A stretch of 6,806 nt of DNA from the NCBI GenBank assembly GCA_938003725.1, contig CALKXX010000108.1:1-6806 (forward strand), read 5' to 3'. The DNA comes from an uncultured Sphingomonadaceae bacterium (GTDB taxonomy: Bacteria > Pseudomonadota > Alphaproteobacteria > Sphingomonadales > Sphingomonadaceae). A program made the position numbers and the translations under genes. This document shows, piece after piece, positions 6,311-6,806 of the stretch (positions within the stretch are counted from its first letter, which is position 1; each line of letters opens with the position of its first letter). The notes below the pieces were generated by a model. The model ran no database searches. It saw nothing but the letters and a program-made list of their open reading frames with translations, and was not told the DNA's origin.

Positions 6311-6806
6311 CAGTTCTGTACCAGTCAATATTGGCATGTTTTTAACTCTGTCCGCCATTGCGGCACGAACGTCGTCGGGAGAGGCAATAAGTCCGGATTT
6401 GATGAGATAGCCATCTTTTCCGCCGGCATTGACAAATTCAGCCATATATTCACCCAATCCAGGGATAACGCTAATATGCTGTTTCTTTACATAGACATAT
6501 AAAGGTCGTGCACCCGGATATTGACCCGAAGCGATCGCATCATATTCGGGAGCCACACCCTCAACAGCGATACCGCGAACACTATCGGTATTTTCTTCCA
6601 GGAAGCTATACCCAAAAATCCCGACGCTATTCGGGTTTGCTTTTAACTTCTGAACGATAAGATTGTCATTCTCACCCGCATCGATATAGGGGCCGTCGGC
6701 GCGGACGTCGTGACAAACAGCATCATATTCGTCTTTGTTGCTGTCTTTTAGTGCCTTGGTCGCAGCATCAGTTTTGCAGCCAACCTCCATAATCAACTCC
6801 GTCAAC
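6305..6806 (-). CDS. pstS: Phosphate-binding protein PstS, C-terminal half
   Basis: PstS is the periplasmic phosphate-binding protein that delivers substrate to PstC/PstA. Only the last 166 residues are visible. The frame is open at the right edge, so the signal peptide and first half are outside; the TTG near the edge is an internal leucine codon, not a start. Recognisable PstS segments are VRADGPYIDAGENDN (visible residues 34-48), NPNSVGIFGYSFL, AIASGQYPGARPLYVYVKK and the C-terminal helices after VIPGLGEYMAEFV. Two cysteines (visible residues 10 and 31) flank the first segment and could form a disulfide in the periplasm. It appears to belong to the PstS/SphX group common in alphaproteobacteria and cyanobacteria rather than the E. 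coli type. The gene is first among those visible in the operon and is separated from pstC by 66 bases containing a hairpin. The Pho-box promoter is presumably upstream of it, outside the window. Confidence 0.93.
   Translation of the reverse strand, partial: LTELIMEVGCKTDAATKALKDSNKDEYDAVCHDVRADGPYIDAGENDNLIVQKLKANPNSVGIFGYSFLEENTDSVRGIAVEGVAPEYDAIASGQYPGARPLYVYVKKQHISVIPGLGEYMAEFVNAGGKDGYLIKSGLIASPDDVRAAMADRVKNMPILTGTELK

Noticed and set aside
6803..6805. TTG near the right edge as the start of pstS
   Set aside because: The visible protein begins in the middle of the PstS fold, with no signal peptide; the true start lies outside the window.

Overview
The window holds the 3' part of a phosphate-starvation (Pho) gene cluster from what looks like an alphaproteobacterium, most likely a sphingomonad (Sphingomonadales). 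The basis is the character of the proteins: PstA and PstC carry the long N-terminal regions seen in alphaproteobacterial homologues, PstB has a variable N-terminal tail and ends in DYITGRYG, and the porin is of the OprO/OprP type. By eye the base composition is roughly balanced, lower in GC than many terrestrial sphingomonads. The genus is inference. No mobile element, CRISPR array, RNA gene or sign of recent transfer is visible.

Layout. Bases 1-1239 on the plus strand encode an OprO/OprP-family outer-membrane porin whose N-terminus lies before the window. After a 54-base spacer, everything else is on the minus strand and is transcribed from the right edge leftwards: pstS (C-terminal half only, running off the right edge), a 66-base spacer, pstC, pstA, pstB, phoU and phoB. 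The pstC/pstA and pstA/pstB junctions overlap by 8 and 7 bases. pstB-phoU and phoU-phoB are 23 and 14 bases apart. This is a single tight operon with phoB last. The operon promoter, any Pho box and phoR are not in the window.

How the genes work together. The porin would admit anions (perhaps phosphate) through the outer membrane. PstS captures phosphate in the periplasm, PstC and PstA form the inner-membrane channel, and a PstB dimer drives import with ATP. PhoU links transporter state to the histidine kinase PhoR, and PhoB is the response regulator that activates Pho-regulon promoters, probably including this operon's own.

Nothing here is a new system. The most notable non-coding signal is a 14-bp hairpin in the pstS-pstC spacer that pairs fully only in the RNA of the transcribed strand. 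It is followed by a GTG start with a distant Shine-Dalgarno sequence on pstC. Together they suggest a built-in device for making much more PstS than PstCAB. The extra N-terminal membrane and periplasmic regions of PstC and PstA are the most interesting protein features.
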